Assembly (NCBI GenBank): GCA_020002265.1
Contig: CP048228.1
Location: 248,001 to 312,000, forward strand
DNA from: Anaplasmataceae bacterium AB001_6
Lineage (GTDB): Bacteria; Pseudomonadota; Alphaproteobacteria; Rickettsiales; Anaplasmataceae
Reading direction: 5' to 3'
Length of the DNA stretch: 64,000 bases
The notes under the pieces were generated by a model. It made no database searches and was not told the origin of the DNA. It saw only the letters and a list, made by a program, of their open reading frames with translations. This document shows, piece by piece, positions 22,368 through 32,436 of this stretch (position 1 is the first letter of the stretch; the number at the start of each line of letters is the position of its first letter). Both the position numbers and the translations under genes were made by a program.

Positions 22368-23516
22368 TTAGAATTGCCAGAAATTTTTCATTTTCTTTAC
22401 AAATGCTTCAAATTTTGGATGACTGTTTGATTTACATTCTTTATCAAATTCTTCTAATAATTGCTTTTGTCTTTGATTTACATTAACAGGAATTTCCACT
22501 ATTACATTTATTAATAAATCTCCTCTTACTGTGCTGTGTAATTTCATCATCCCTTTTCCTTTGACTCGTAATAATGATCCATGTTGAGTGCCTTCTGGAA
22601 CATTTACTCGTATTTTTCCGCCATCAATAGAAGGAGATTCTATCTTACCACCCAGTATTGCAGTAGACATTTTAATTGGAATATCACAGCACAGGTTATT
22701 CCCTTGTCTTTTGAATATGTTGCTCGGACTGACAGTTATATATAAGAATAGATCCCCACTAGAGCCTCCTCTCATACCTGCTTCACCTGCATCTTTTATT
22801 CTTACTTTAAAACCATTATCAACACCTGCTGGAATTTTTGCATCAATATTTTTTTGTTTTTTATATCTTCCTTCTCCGCTACATTTTGTACATGGATCTT
22901 TTATAGTTTGACCTGTTCCATTACATGTATGACATGATCTTTCAACTGTAAAAAAGCCTTGTTGTAAGTGAATAACGCCATTCCCATTACATGTTGAGCA
23001 TGTTTTATAAGGTATTGAAGAATTTGTGCTACCTCTGGCGTTGCAATTGTCGCATTTTACAAATGTTGAATATTTTATTGGTATTGTTGTTCCAGCAAAA
23101 GCTTGTTCCAAGGTTAAATTTAAGTCATATCTCAGGTCTGCACCATTTATTGCGCTACTCTTTTGTGATCTTCGGCTATTTGTTCTTCCGCCAAAAGAAT
23201 GTCCAAATAGATCTTCAAATATTTCGGAAAAATCATTACCAAAGCCAGATGTTCCTCCAAATCCTCCTTGATGGCCAAATCCGCTATTTTCATCGGCATG
23301 TCCAAATCTGTCATATTGTTCTCTTTTTTTAGGATCTCCTAATACTTCATAAGCATTAGATATCTCTTTGAATTTTTCGCTTGCTGTTTGCTTATCGGTA
23401 TTTTTATCAGGATGATATTTCAAGGCTAGTTTACGAAATTTTTTCTTGATCTCTTCTTGTGAAGCGCTGCGATCAATTCCCATTACTTCATAATAATCAG
23501 CTTTTTTTGTACTCAT
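22368..23516 (-). CDS. dnaJ: Chaperone DnaJ
   Basis: Hsp40 co-chaperone of DnaK. The J domain has KYHPDKNTD with the HPD triad (about 34-36). A Gly/Phe-rich linker follows (about 75-110), then four zinc-binding repeats [24 protein letters not shown] and CTKCSGEG (about 155-215), and a C-terminal substrate domain. 382 residues, full length. Upstream are 434 bases without genes. Confidence 0.98.
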   Translation of the reverse strand: MSTKKADYYEVMGIDRSASQEEIKKKFRKLALKYHPDKNTDKQTASEKFKEISNAYEVLGDPKKREQYDRFGHADENSGFGHQGGFGGTSGFGNDFSEIFEDLFGHSFGGRTNSRRSQKSSAINGADLRYDLNLTLEQAFAGTTIPIKYSTFVKCDNCNARGSTNSSIPYKTCSTCNGNGVIHLQQGFFTVERSCHTCNGTGQTIKDPCTKCSGEGRYKKQKNIDAKIPAGVDNGFKVRIKDAGEAGMRGGSSGDLFLYITVSPSNIFKRQGNNLCCDIPIKMSTAILGGKIESPSIDGGKIRVNVPEGTQHGSLLRVKGKGMMKLHSTVRGDLLINVIVEIPVNVNQRQKQLLEEFDKECKSNSHPKFEAFVKKMKNFWQF

Positions 23517-23950
23517 GATGAAACTTAATTTTAACTATGTATATTAATATGTATTTTTGCTAACAAAGATCTGTTTAGCTTTCTATTTTAATGAACAAAA
23601 TGCGCACTGCCTAATGATCAGATTGTCCAATATCACACTACAATTATTGATATAAGCATAACAATTCATAAATCAAGGATACTTAAAAAAAATATTAAAA
23701 AAATTCTTTTTATATTTTTTAATAAATTTATTTATTAATTAATAACTTGTAAAATTATTTTATTTTTGTTAACATCTTTTTATAGGTATAGAAAATTTAT
23801 ATAATGCATCATTGTCTCTTCAGATAAAATAGATATTTTTATTTAAAAATGTTATACTAATATTAAAATAAATAACATTATTCTTGCTAAATAAATTTCT
23901 ATATATAGAAATTTAAAAATACTCAAAAAAAATCATTAGTTTAAGACAAA
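23517..23950. other. AT-rich intergenic region with promoter-like site and palindrome
   Basis: 434 bases between divergent dnaJ and the 1247-residue gene hold no gene. They contain very AT-rich runs, a promoter-like TATACT (23853-23858) and a perfect 24-bp palindrome (23892-23915), both ahead of the right-hand gene. Confidence 0.7.
23892..23915. promoter_or_regulatory. Perfect 24-bp palindrome upstream of the large unknown gene
   Basis: Two 12-base arms (TAAATTTCTATA and its exact complement) meet without a spacer, ending 35 nt before the ATG at 23951. It lies about 35-60 nt downstream of the TATACT at 23853-23858, so it is probably in the 5' untranslated region. It could be a dimeric operator or form a hairpin in the mRNA. 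AT-only composition apart from one C/G pair per arm raises the chance of coincidence. Confidence 0.45.
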
Positions 23951-26900
23951 ATGACAACAGAAAACACAACACACAAAGACATCACATTAGATCTTGTAGG
24001 TACGAGAATACTAGATCTGATGTATAGCCATATATTCAATTTTTTACATCACACAACAGATAATAGAAATTTGGCACATTATTTATCTCGAAATATTGTA
24101 GTACATACTGGGCTACGCGGCAGTAATATAAATCAATTGGGTTTGTTGAGATATATTCGTATCTTAACATTTGCAACAATTAATGTTGCTATTAACTCTA
24201 TAATAGGCTTGATAACACAGGCATTAGCTGTTGCATTAATTGCAGGTATTACTATCCCTTATAAGATGGTAGGTTTGCTTAATTCTTTCAAATCGTTTTT
24301 GACTCGTTCGGAAAATAATAATGCATCAACACAAATAGAAAGAAATGATACTATTATTGATAGTGACAGCGAAAATGATCATACTCAATGGGTAAATATT
24401 GGGACGAATGTTAATAGCAGTGGAGGTTATTATCGGCGCTCTATTTATGCGATGTTCAATATTTTTATATCAGATTTTGGCAACAATTTTATGTCAAGTA
24501 TACAATCTTATTCAGAAGAATTGCGTGCAATTGATGAGAAACACAACCGAGATTCTTATTTTGTTAGTGCAACAGAAAAATTTGTACTGAGTATGTTGTT
24601 AAATCGCACACATATACATGGCTTATTAAGTTCTGCATATAATGGTGACAACTTATTGATATTCACTTTAAAAATAGGATTAGCAGTGCTAAATTGGGCT
24701 TCTCAATGTTTGATGTTAGTTACTGTTCCTATAATATTTGTTCTGCATACTACAATGCAAACTTTGTACAATGTAATGCTCAAAATAACAAGATCAAGTG
24801 ATATTTTTAAAGTATCCGATTTTGATGAATTTAGCTATCTTTTATCTGCAACTTTAGAATGTAAAGGCACAAGTTTGGATGGACACAAAGAAACTGTTAT
24901 GGGTGTGTTGAATAATTACATCGAACTCTTGCAAAAGAGAGAAATTATAGATGACAAAAGTGTAGACAAAATAAAGCAAACTTCTAATGAGAGAAACAAT
25001 AAATGTACTACAAGTGAGATAAATGACGCAGAAGATAAATGGAATAAAATATTAATTCAACTTCCTGCTGAAGATAGAGAAATTGCTCTCTTGCTGAAAC
25101 TTGTATTGCATGCTGATCATCAATATATGAATAAAGATGATAGTAGAGAAAAAAAGGTTGTCGCGCCTTCTCCTATGATGACTGTTGTCAAAAAAAGAGA
25201 TTTAGAAGTTGTAAAATGTTCTGCTACTAATAGAGTAAATAACACATCAATAACAACTGAAAATATTCTTGATATGTTTAAATATCATGGTATTGAAGTT
25301 GTGAAAAATTTCTTAAATATTATCAAACATGACAAGAGAATTATTGCTAAAAAGCAATTATTAGATAAAGAATTTGAAAATATTTGTAGACTTAATGGTA
25401 TAGGTGATATTGACAATATCAGACATTTTATGAAACATCATATGTTTCTTTATCCTGCTGTTGGTAATAATTTAGCGAAATTTGTTGCTCAAGAAGAGAT
25501 GGTGACACCTATGGAACCTGATAATGAGACTATCAATGTAAAAGAACCTAAACTACGGAATTTAGTAGAATTTTTCGATATCAAAGATGTAGAATTGCAA
25601 AAACTTATTGATTTCTGTGTTAATAACGCAATTCTATCTGAATCAAACATACTGTGTATTTTTGTGGCTAAAGGAGAAGAGGGCTTAAAAAATTTTTTTT
25701 CAGACCATAAAATAGATGATTTATACAGTTGCATGGTACAAGCAGGGGGGGAAATAGAACTTTCTATAAGTGATATTTGTACTCTTAAGCGTGTTATCTA
25801 TTTACTTAATGTAAAAAATAAATCGACACAACCTGCTTTTACTATAGAAAATGTAGTGCAAATGTTTACTCAAAATCATGGCTTTACTGATGATTTTAAA
25901 ATTATTACCTTAAAATTAGAATTTTTTGAATTATTAAATTCAAGTACAGATTATTATGAAAGGGAATTTTGTAGATTTTTACTACAGAAAGGTCTAATAG
26001 ATGATAGTATTTTCAATATATATTATGCTGACAATGAAAATGTCACAGCAAATATGATAATGCGTGATCTACATCTACAATTTTCTGGAGAGTCAAAATT
26101 AACAGATGACTTTATAGTACATTCTGCTTTGAAAGAATTAGAGGAAATGAGAGCTACAATTGATAGAGAGGAAAGCACAGAAGAAGTAGCATTAGATTGT
26201 TATAAAGCTGAGATTTTATTGCATTATTTTATGAGATATGCCCGGAATGCAGATGTCGATTTAATGCATTGTATACGTAATAGTTTACCAAAAATTGGTC
26301 ATTCTGAAGGTGATTCTACAGGTGCTTTAGATAGCGAAGCATTTGACCAGATACGAAAACAAATTACGACGCAAGCTTTATTTTTACATTCAAAGAAGAA
26401 GGATGGTAATATTGAAGACATATTATTCTTTTTATTTTTGCTTGATGAATCTACTTTATCTGTAGACAATGAGGTGTTATTGAATCAAATGCTTGCAGTG
26501 GAAGATAATAGATCATTTAAGAAATTAGAAAATAATTTTTATCAACAATTAGACCAAGGATGGATTGAGAAAATAAAAGATATGATAAAAAGGCATGAAA
26601 CTCCAGGGTTTAATAACTGGATACAATTTAACTTTAACAAAATGGGAAAGATAAGCGAATTTAATTCTTTAACAGGGTTTCGAGAGTCAGATGAAATCAA
26701 AAAAGCATATAAAGAAATTTTAATTGAAAAGATAAAAAATCCTTTTAATTTTGAATCTCGTAGACATCTTTTTCGTATGTTAATTGCCTTAGAAGTATAT
26801 AACATATATAATCCTGAAATTGAAATGATAGCTCTTAACCAAATTACTTCGAAAAATAATCCTAGTTTTATGAATACGATGATGAAAGATTATTGTCAAT

Positions 26901-27694
26901 CTCTTGGTTTGATAACTCAAGGATCAGAGCAACAAAATAATTTGACGATAGCAGGAGATGTTGCAAAGACACTTAAAGAGATATATGGTGATGTTTTTCG
27001 TTATATTGTAGGAAATGCTTCTGCTATCAAATCATTAGTGAACGGACCAACAATTACTTTAGACATCATAAGGAATACTGCTCCTGCATTACTTACTATG
27101 ATCGGTACCAACAAAATGCCAGCAGTTCAAATTGCTCCTTTTGTATTAGAATTTTTAAATTCTAATATGTTAAAGTCGGAGATTAGTACATTACAAGTAA
27201 TAGATGGTCATTCTGAAACAGAAGATTTGAAATCTTTGCAGAATGCATGTTCACAGATGCTTGCTTTAGTAATAGCAGTGTCTTCAACTGCATTGAGTAA
27301 AAATATTCCTTTAGGAAGCTTATTACCTAAATTAATTTTGCTTACATCTATAAGATCAGGATTGGCTGGCAATATATGTGCAAATATAGCTGGTGTGATA
27401 CAAGATAGCAAAGTAGAAAAACATGAAGATACGAAAAGAAGCTACTGTCTTGAACAATGTGTTGCGATTGAGGTTGCTTATAATAGCTATTATCATGACG
27501 AATCTGATCTATCACCTAATGATATGACATTAAGTAGTGCTGCGCCAAGAGATGATAATCAAAGTCCAAGTAGCGGTCTTTTTGGAGCAATGGCACAGGG
27601 TGTTGGAGCATTAGCACAAATGTGGTTAGATGGTACAGGTGTTGATGACACATCCAATCAAGAAGAAGAGCCAGGCAGATTAATAATGTTTTAG
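23951..27694 (+). CDS. Very large protein of unknown function, candidate effector
   Basis: 1247 residues that I do not recognise. There is no signal peptide, but two hydrophobic regions near residues 75-105 (IIGLITQALAVALIAGITI) and 235-270 (LMLVTVPIIFVLHTTM) could form hairpins in a membrane. The rest is mostly helical and charged, with weak internal resemblances: ENILDMFKYHG (about 437), SNILCIFVAKG (about 565) and ENVVQMFTQNHG (about 632). The C-terminus is acidic with a Gly/Ala patch (GLFGAMAQGVGALAQMW). It stands alone between dnaJ and hemC with its own long leader. Large lineage-specific proteins of this kind in Rickettsiales are often secreted; that is inference. Confidence 0.85.
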   Translation: MTTENTTHKDITLDLVGTRILDLMYSHIFNFLHHTTDNRNLAHYLSRNIVVHTGLRGSNINQLGLLRYIRILTFATINVAINSIIGLITQALAVALIAGITIPYKMVGLLNSFKSFLTRSENNNASTQIERNDTIIDSDSENDHTQWVNIGTNVNSSGGYYRRSIYAMFNIFISDFGNNFMSSIQSYSEELRAIDEKHNRDSYFVSATEKFVLSMLLNRTHIHGLLSSAYNGDNLLIFTLKIGLAVLNWASQCLMLVTVPIIFVLHTTMQTLYNVMLKITRSSDIFKVSDFDEFSYLLSATLECKGTSLDGHKETVMGVLNNYIELLQKREIIDDKSVDKIKQTSNERNNKCTTSEINDAEDKWNKILIQLPAEDREIALLLKLVLHADHQYMNKDDSREKKVVAPSPMMTVVKKRDLEVVKCSATNRVNNTSITTENILDMFKYHGIEVVKNFLNIIKHDKRIIAKKQLLDKEFENICRLNGIGDIDNIRHFMKHHMFLYPAVGNNLAKFVAQEEMVTPMEPDNETINVKEPKLRNLVEFFDIKDVELQKLIDFCVNNAILSESNILCIFVAKGEEGLKNFFSDHKIDDLYSCMVQAGGEIELSISDICTLKRVIYLLNVKNKSTQPAFTIENVVQMFTQNHGFTDDFKIITLKLEFFELLNSSTDYYEREFCRFLLQKGLIDDSIFNIYYADNENVTANMIMRDLHLQFSGESKLTDDFIVHSALKELEEMRATIDREESTEEVALDCYKAEILLHYFMRYARNADVDLMHCIRNSLPKIGHSEGDSTGALDSEAFDQIRKQITTQALFLHSKKKDGNIEDILFFLFLLDESTLSVDNEVLLNQMLAVEDNRSFKKLENNFYQQLDQGWIEKIKDMIKRHETPGFNNWIQFNFNKMGKISEFNSLTGFRESDEIKKAYKEILIEKIKNPFNFESRRHLFRMLIALEVYNIYNPEIEMIALNQITSKNNPSFMNTMMKDYCQSLGLITQGSEQQNNLTIAGDVAKTLKEIYGDVFRYIVGNASAIKSLVNGPTITLDIIRNTAPALLTMIGTNKMPAVQIAPFVLEFLNSNMLKSEISTLQVIDGHSETEDLKSLQNACSQMLALVIAVSSTALSKNIPLGSLLPKLILLTSIRSGLAGNICANIAGVIQDSKVEKHEDTKRSYCLEQCVAIEVAYNSYYHDESDLSPNDMTLSSAAPRDDNQSPSSGLFGAMAQGVGALAQMWLDGTGVDDTSNQEEEPGRLIMF

Positions 27695-27727
27695 GTCAGT
27701 AGTAAATATCGAATTATTGAATCATGG

Positions 27728-27761
27728 AATCATGCAGCACTAAATAGATGCTGCATTGATT
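27728..27761. terminator. Bidirectional terminator between the 1247-residue gene and hemC
   Basis: AATCATGCAGCA and TGCTGCATTGATT pair over 12 bp with one bulged base around a 9-nt loop, between two convergent stop codons. The core ATGCAGCA/TGCTGCAT is a perfect 8-bp GC-richer stem in an AT-rich region. Confidence 0.6.
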
Positions 27762-27763
27762 GT

Positions 27764-28654
27764 CTATTTATAATCTGAATTTAGGCATAATTTTTTTGCA
27801 TTTTCTGTTCCTATTTCTTTTGCTCTTTCAATTTTATCTGTTGTCTTGTTATAAAATATTCCTTTTTTTGTTCTTAGCATAGAATTAAATACTATTTTAT
27901 CTGATTCAATAAATGCATACGCAGCCATTGGAACAGTACAGTCTGCATTAAGATACTTCATAAATGCTCTTTCTGCAATGCTGCACAACATCGTTTCTTT
28001 ATCAGATATCTGACTAATAATATTCATTATATAATCATCATCCTTCCTACACTGCAAAGCTATTGTGCCTTGACCAGGTGATGGAATAAATTGGGCAGTA
28101 TTTATTTGCGACATTTTCATTTTCAAATTATCACGAATATGATTTTTAATATTTATTCTTTCAATTCCAGCTTGTGCTAATATTATTCCATCTAATAAAA
28201 GGGTTTTTTCTATCCTAGAATCAATGTTACCTCTTATATTAATGAATTTACACTTATCTTCTAAAAAAGTTTGCCTACGATAAGAAGAGGTGCCTATTAT
28301 TGCATTATGTTTTAATTCATTTATAGAGCTAAATTTTTTGGATATTAAAACATCATTAGGAAAATTTCTTTTTAGAGTACAGGGTATAGATAATCTATCA
28401 TCAATAAATGCTGGAATATCTTTTAGAGAATGTACTGCCAGATGTATTGTTTTGTTTAATAATTTTTCTTCGATTTTTTTTACAAACAGAGCTTTCCCTC
28501 CGTATTCGCTAATTTTCGACCTGATTCTATCGCCGGAAGTTTTGATCCCTATGATATCACACTTATGTCCCAGTGATTCAAGCATATTTTTTGCTATTTC
28601 TGCCTGTTTAATCGCAAGTGTACTACTTCTCGACCCAATTTTAATACATTCCAT
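27764..28654 (-). CDS. hemC: Porphobilinogen deaminase (hydroxymethylbilane synthase)
   Basis: Polymerises four porphobilinogens to hydroxymethylbilane in haem synthesis. Seen: IGSRSSTLAIKQAE (about 6-19), AVHSLKDIPAFID with the catalytic Asp-bearing loop, IIGTSSYRRQTFL, IRGNIDSRIEK, and the dipyrromethane cofactor Cys in LNADCTVPMAAYA (about residue 238). 296 residues, slightly short as usual in Rickettsiales. hemD lies about 6 kb away on the other strand. Confidence 0.95.
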   Translation of the reverse strand: MECIKIGSRSSTLAIKQAEIAKNMLESLGHKCDIIGIKTSGDRIRSKISEYGGKALFVKKIEEKLLNKTIHLAVHSLKDIPAFIDDRLSIPCTLKRNFPNDVLISKKFSSINELKHNAIIGTSSYRRQTFLEDKCKFINIRGNIDSRIEKTLLLDGIILAQAGIERINIKNHIRDNLKMKMSQINTAQFIPSPGQGTIALQCRKDDDYIMNIISQISDKETMLCSIAERAFMKYLNADCTVPMAAYAFIESDKIVFNSMLRTKKGIFYNKTTDKIERAKEIGTENAKKLCLNSDYK

Positions 28655-28924
28655 ATTTATTGATATCGCTATAAACTATTTCTTGGCATAATTAAAAGAA
28701 TTAATTGGCTTTATGAAGCAGAAAAACAAGCTTTGTATTAAAAATAACAACACTAGAGATACCTCTTCAATTTCAATATCTGCCCTCTGAACTTTGTTAG
28801 ATAACCTGAGCAATCAAAAATAAAACCCTCTATGCAGGATGTTAACATAAAAATTTCTTTTATTACAGATGCGGAACTATTTGTTAAAGTATAATATGAT
28901 TTGTTGATTTTTTATTTTATGTGA

Positions 28925-31900
28925 ATGTCAAAAAATATTGATTCATACGCTTTGGATATTCAAAATTCTGTTTGGATAGATGCAAATGCTGGAAGTGGTA
29001 AGACCCATTTGTTGACGTTTCGTATAATAAAAATGTTATTGATGGGAAAGCGCAATATATTGTGTCTTACTTTTACAAATGCTGCTAGAGAAGAAATGTT
29101 TAGCAGGATAAGTCAAAAACTAACTAATTTAGCTTCTTTATCAGATGAAGATCTAAATTTAGAATGTAAGAATATTATTGGTTATTTTCCTCATAATAAC
29201 GTTTTAAACAATGCTCGGATTCTACATAATAGTTTTCGAAGCTACGTCAATATACATACAATACATTCCTTTTGTATTTCCTTGTTGCGTGATGAAAATC
29301 TGTTAGGGAATTTTCAAATTCTTACGGAAAATAAAGATTTTTTATATAAGCGCTCATTAATTTCAGTATTATCAAGTGAAAAAAATGAAATATTGAAGTT
29401 GGACTTTTCTAGATTATTAAAGATATTCGATGATCTATTTTGTAATTTTCATATTACAAATTTTCAAGATTCCAAGGCAATTACAGATTTCTTCTACTCT
29501 TCTTTATGCGATTTGTATCAATTTGAAACAACAGATTTATCTGAAATAGACAATGAGATATCTGGGGCTGTGGATTTGTTAACTCAAAATCTGGAATTAT
29601 ATATAAATTCCTATGAACCTACAGAATCTTTACAAAAATTTTATAACAAATTAAAAGCATCAAAAAGTGATTTATCTGAGATATTTTTAACCAAGACACT
29701 ATCACCAAGAAAGAAGATGATCAAAAAAAAAGATAAATTACCAGAGATTTGTTTGCAATTGATTTTTGATATTCAGCAATTATTACAGAAGAAAAAAAAT
29801 GCTGAATTTGAAAGAAGTATAATATCTGATACACAAGAATTGATAGAATTGATATGTAAGGTTTCCCGTCATTATTTTTGGCTAAAGGGCGGTAAGATAA
29901 CTTATGATGAGATATTATATTTCTTCTTGTTATATACAAAAGATCATGAACGAAGTGGTATAATTTTTGCCTTATACGGTAATGTGGAACATGTCTTGAT
30001 TGATGAATCACAAGATAATTCTTTTTTGCAGTGGGAAATAATACGCAAAATCGCTTGGGATATATTATCTCAGCATAGAGATAATACAATTTTTGTTGTT
30101 GGCGATATTAAACAATCTATTTATAATTTTCAGGGTTCTAAGCCAGAGTATTTTATAAAAAGCCGTATACAATTTACTCAATATTTAAATACTTTGAACA
30201 AAAATATTCATTATGCTCAATCTCAGAATTCATATCGATCTTCTCGACTTGTTTTGGATTTTTTAGACACATTGATAAATTCCAATGATAATTTACATAA
30301 GCACTTAAATAATGATACAGATGTTGATATTAAACACTATGCAGTTCATGATAAATATGGGGAAATAAACATCTATTTTCCTAAGAAAAAAGATGTTCTA
30401 GAAGATGATTTTATAAGATCTTTATTGCTTGGATATCAAGATAGTTCGGAGTATCAGACAGCAAAAAATGTTGTAGATAAAATACTGAGTTATGTAGATC
30501 AGAAAGTAGATTTAAGCGATATCATGATCTTAGTTAGAAAAAGAGTTTCAAACTTTTATCGCTATTTGACTCATTTGTTAAATTGTGCCAAATTACCTTA
30601 TTCAGTTGATAAAATAGATAGCAATAACATCGTTATTAAGTGGGTTTCACTTATAGCAAAATTCTTATTATCACCTAATGATCATAGTATTCTAATTTCG
30701 TTATTGAGATTCCCTCCTTTTTGTCTTTCAGAAGAAGATATCTTTAAAATATGCAATGCTAAAATCAGTGTGGAAAAAGGTATTTTATACACTATTAACT
30801 CTCATTACGCTGAAAATTATACAATCCTTTCTTCCTGGCTATACAGTAGAGATGAATCAGTATTTTTCATCTTGAAAAGGATATTCAATATAGAAATGTT
30901 AAACGCTATAGATGATTTCTTTGGATTCGGGAGTAGCAATATTATTGATTCTTTTTTATCTCAAATTAGAGAAATATCTGATTTCACTACTCTTTTGAAT
31001 ATATTGCCTTCTCTTAGTTTTAACATTGAATACAATAACACAAAACATAGTGCTATAAGATTAAGAACAGTACATAATGCAAAGGGTTTGCAAGCGCCAA
31101 TTATAATTTTTGCGGATAAAGATTCTTATGATGTTAATCCTTTAGGGAGTACGTTAATTTCTCAAAATAATAATATTTTTTTGCATAGCAATGACGGTTG
31201 GGGAGGTTTCTTATCTGATGATGATGAAACTTTACCTATTTTTCGTTTTATATATCAACAGAAACAAATTTTAGAAAAAGAACTATATGGAGAGTATTTG
31301 CGTTGTATATATGTTGCTCTTACTAGGGCGGAGTCAATTTTAAATTTGTTTTTCTGGAGCAGTGAAAAAGCTTCATCCAAGCAAAATGAATCGCTCTGTT
31401 CTATATTGTATGATAATAAAGAAAAATTGTGTCATTATTTTAATAATAAGCATAACTATGCTTTATCATGTGCTGAAAATAATTTTTCTATACAATATGG
31501 GGATAAATTTGTCTCTGGAGATATATTAGTACAGAAGAAAACAATTGATAAAGGTAGATTAATAGAGCTTAAATTTAACCCAATTAATGAAACAGAAGAT
31601 AGGCAAAAATCTAAAATAAACATTGCTTCTGATCGTGGGAAATTTATTCATATGCTATTTGAACATGTTATGTATATTAATTTTGATAAACAAGATGCTT
31701 GGATAAAAAATATGTTGAATCAGCATATTGGCTCCTGTTTATTAAAAGATGATTTGTCTTATCTAACTTATAAAATTAAGCTGTCTGTTAGATTATGTAA
31801 GGAGAATTTTTCGGGAGAGGAATTTTCTGAGATTGAATTTATAGATGCCAATAACAATATAAAGCGTATAGATAGGTTTTATATTGATAAAACGAGAAAA

Positions 31901-32083
31901 CTTATTTCTATTCTAGAGTTGAAAACAGGGCATTATGTGCGTTCTTCTGACTATTATCAACAAGCTATTGGATATGTGAATATCTTAAGAAACATATATA
32001 GCGATTACAATATTATTGCCTATATATTTTGGTTTGATTATGGGTTTTTTGAGGAAATTTATAAGACTAATTGTGGGAATTGA
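28925..32083 (+). CDS. addA: Double-strand break repair helicase-nuclease AddA
   Basis: UvrD-like helicase subunit of the alphaproteobacterial AddAB enzyme that resects DNA ends for RecA. Walker A ANAGSGKTHLL (about 20-30), CLTFTNAAREEM, the Walker B-like LIDESQDNSFLQW, VVGDIKQSIYNFQGS, RLRTVHNAKGLQAPII and YVALTRAE are in order. The C-terminal RecB-type nuclease is visible as GKFIHMLFEH, IDRFYID and ILELKTG. Length 1052. addB, usually adjacent, is not here. Upstream are about 270 bases without a gene. Confidence 0.92.
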   Translation: MSKNIDSYALDIQNSVWIDANAGSGKTHLLTFRIIKMLLMGKRNILCLTFTNAAREEMFSRISQKLTNLASLSDEDLNLECKNIIGYFPHNNVLNNARILHNSFRSYVNIHTIHSFCISLLRDENLLGNFQILTENKDFLYKRSLISVLSSEKNEILKLDFSRLLKIFDDLFCNFHITNFQDSKAITDFFYSSLCDLYQFETTDLSEIDNEISGAVDLLTQNLELYINSYEPTESLQKFYNKLKASKSDLSEIFLTKTLSPRKKMIKKKDKLPEICLQLIFDIQQLLQKKKNAEFERSIISDTQELIELICKVSRHYFWLKGGKITYDEILYFFLLYTKDHERSGIIFALYGNVEHVLIDESQDNSFLQWEIIRKIAWDILSQHRDNTIFVVGDIKQSIYNFQGSKPEYFIKSRIQFTQYLNTLNKNIHYAQSQNSYRSSRLVLDFLDTLINSNDNLHKHLNNDTDVDIKHYAVHDKYGEINIYFPKKKDVLEDDFIRSLLLGYQDSSEYQTAKNVVDKILSYVDQKVDLSDIMILVRKRVSNFYRYLTHLLNCAKLPYSVDKIDSNNIVIKWVSLIAKFLLSPNDHSILISLLRFPPFCLSEEDIFKICNAKISVEKGILYTINSHYAENYTILSSWLYSRDESVFFILKRIFNIEMLNAIDDFFGFGSSNIIDSFLSQIREISDFTTLLNILPSLSFNIEYNNTKHSAIRLRTVHNAKGLQAPIIIFADKDSYDVNPLGSTLISQNNNIFLHSNDGWGGFLSDDDETLPIFRFIYQQKQILEKELYGEYLRCIYVALTRAESILNLFFWSSEKASSKQNESLCSILYDNKEKLCHYFNNKHNYALSCAENNFSIQYGDKFVSGDILVQKKTIDKGRLIELKFNPINETEDRQKSKINIASDRGKFIHMLFEHVMYINFDKQDAWIKNMLNQHIGSCLLKDDLSYLTYKIKLSVRLCKENFSGEEFSEIEFIDANNNIKRIDRFYIDKTRKLISILELKTGHYVRSSDYYQQAIGYVNILRNIYSDYNIIAYIFWFDYGFFEEIYKTNCGN

Positions 32084-32154
32084 AGATGTTGATAATTTAG
32101 TGCTTAAAGTGTAATATTACAACATAATAAAGTTCTTCTTAAGGTTATTAAATA

Positions 32155-32436
32155 ATGAAAAAGGGCATTCATCCTACTCCTAATCCAGTTGAGTTTCAAT
32201 TAAGTAATGGGCAGTCTATATATTTAGATATTTACACCCTTGATGGAAAGGGTTTGCGTGAAAAAGATAAGATTGTCAAAATGGCTGTGGATCCCACAAA
32301 TCACGTTGCTTGGACTGGTGCTGTTGGGAAGGTCGAAGAAACTGATAAAATTTCTCAATTTAGGAAAAAATGGGGAGAGAAGAGCATGTTTGATTTGTTA
32401 GATTCTAGTGATGAAAACAAAGAAGGTAGTGAGTGA
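32155..32436 (+). CDS. rpmE: 50S ribosomal protein L31
   Basis: bL31, which bridges the ribosomal subunits. The N-terminus MKKGIHPTPNPVEFQL is typical, then the VDPTNHVAWTG segment and ISQFRKKWG. The zinc-binding Cys of the C+ type are lacking. The 93 residues include a longer middle loop and an acidic tail (SDENKEGSE). It is the first gene of a tight plus-strand cluster; its TGA overlaps the GTG start of carA. Confidence 0.87.
   Translation: MKKGIHPTPNPVEFQLSNGQSIYLDIYTLDGKGLREKDKIVKMAVDPTNHVAWTGAVGKVEETDKISQFRKKWGEKSMFDLLDSSDENKEGSE

Noticed and set aside
26542-26805. 87-codon frame antisense to the 1247-residue gene
   Set aside because: No ribosome site or family resemblance; the sense frame is continuous.
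29721-30089. 122-codon minus-strand frame within addA
   Set aside because: It is antisense to the helicase core of AddA, which has intact motifs; nothing supports translation.
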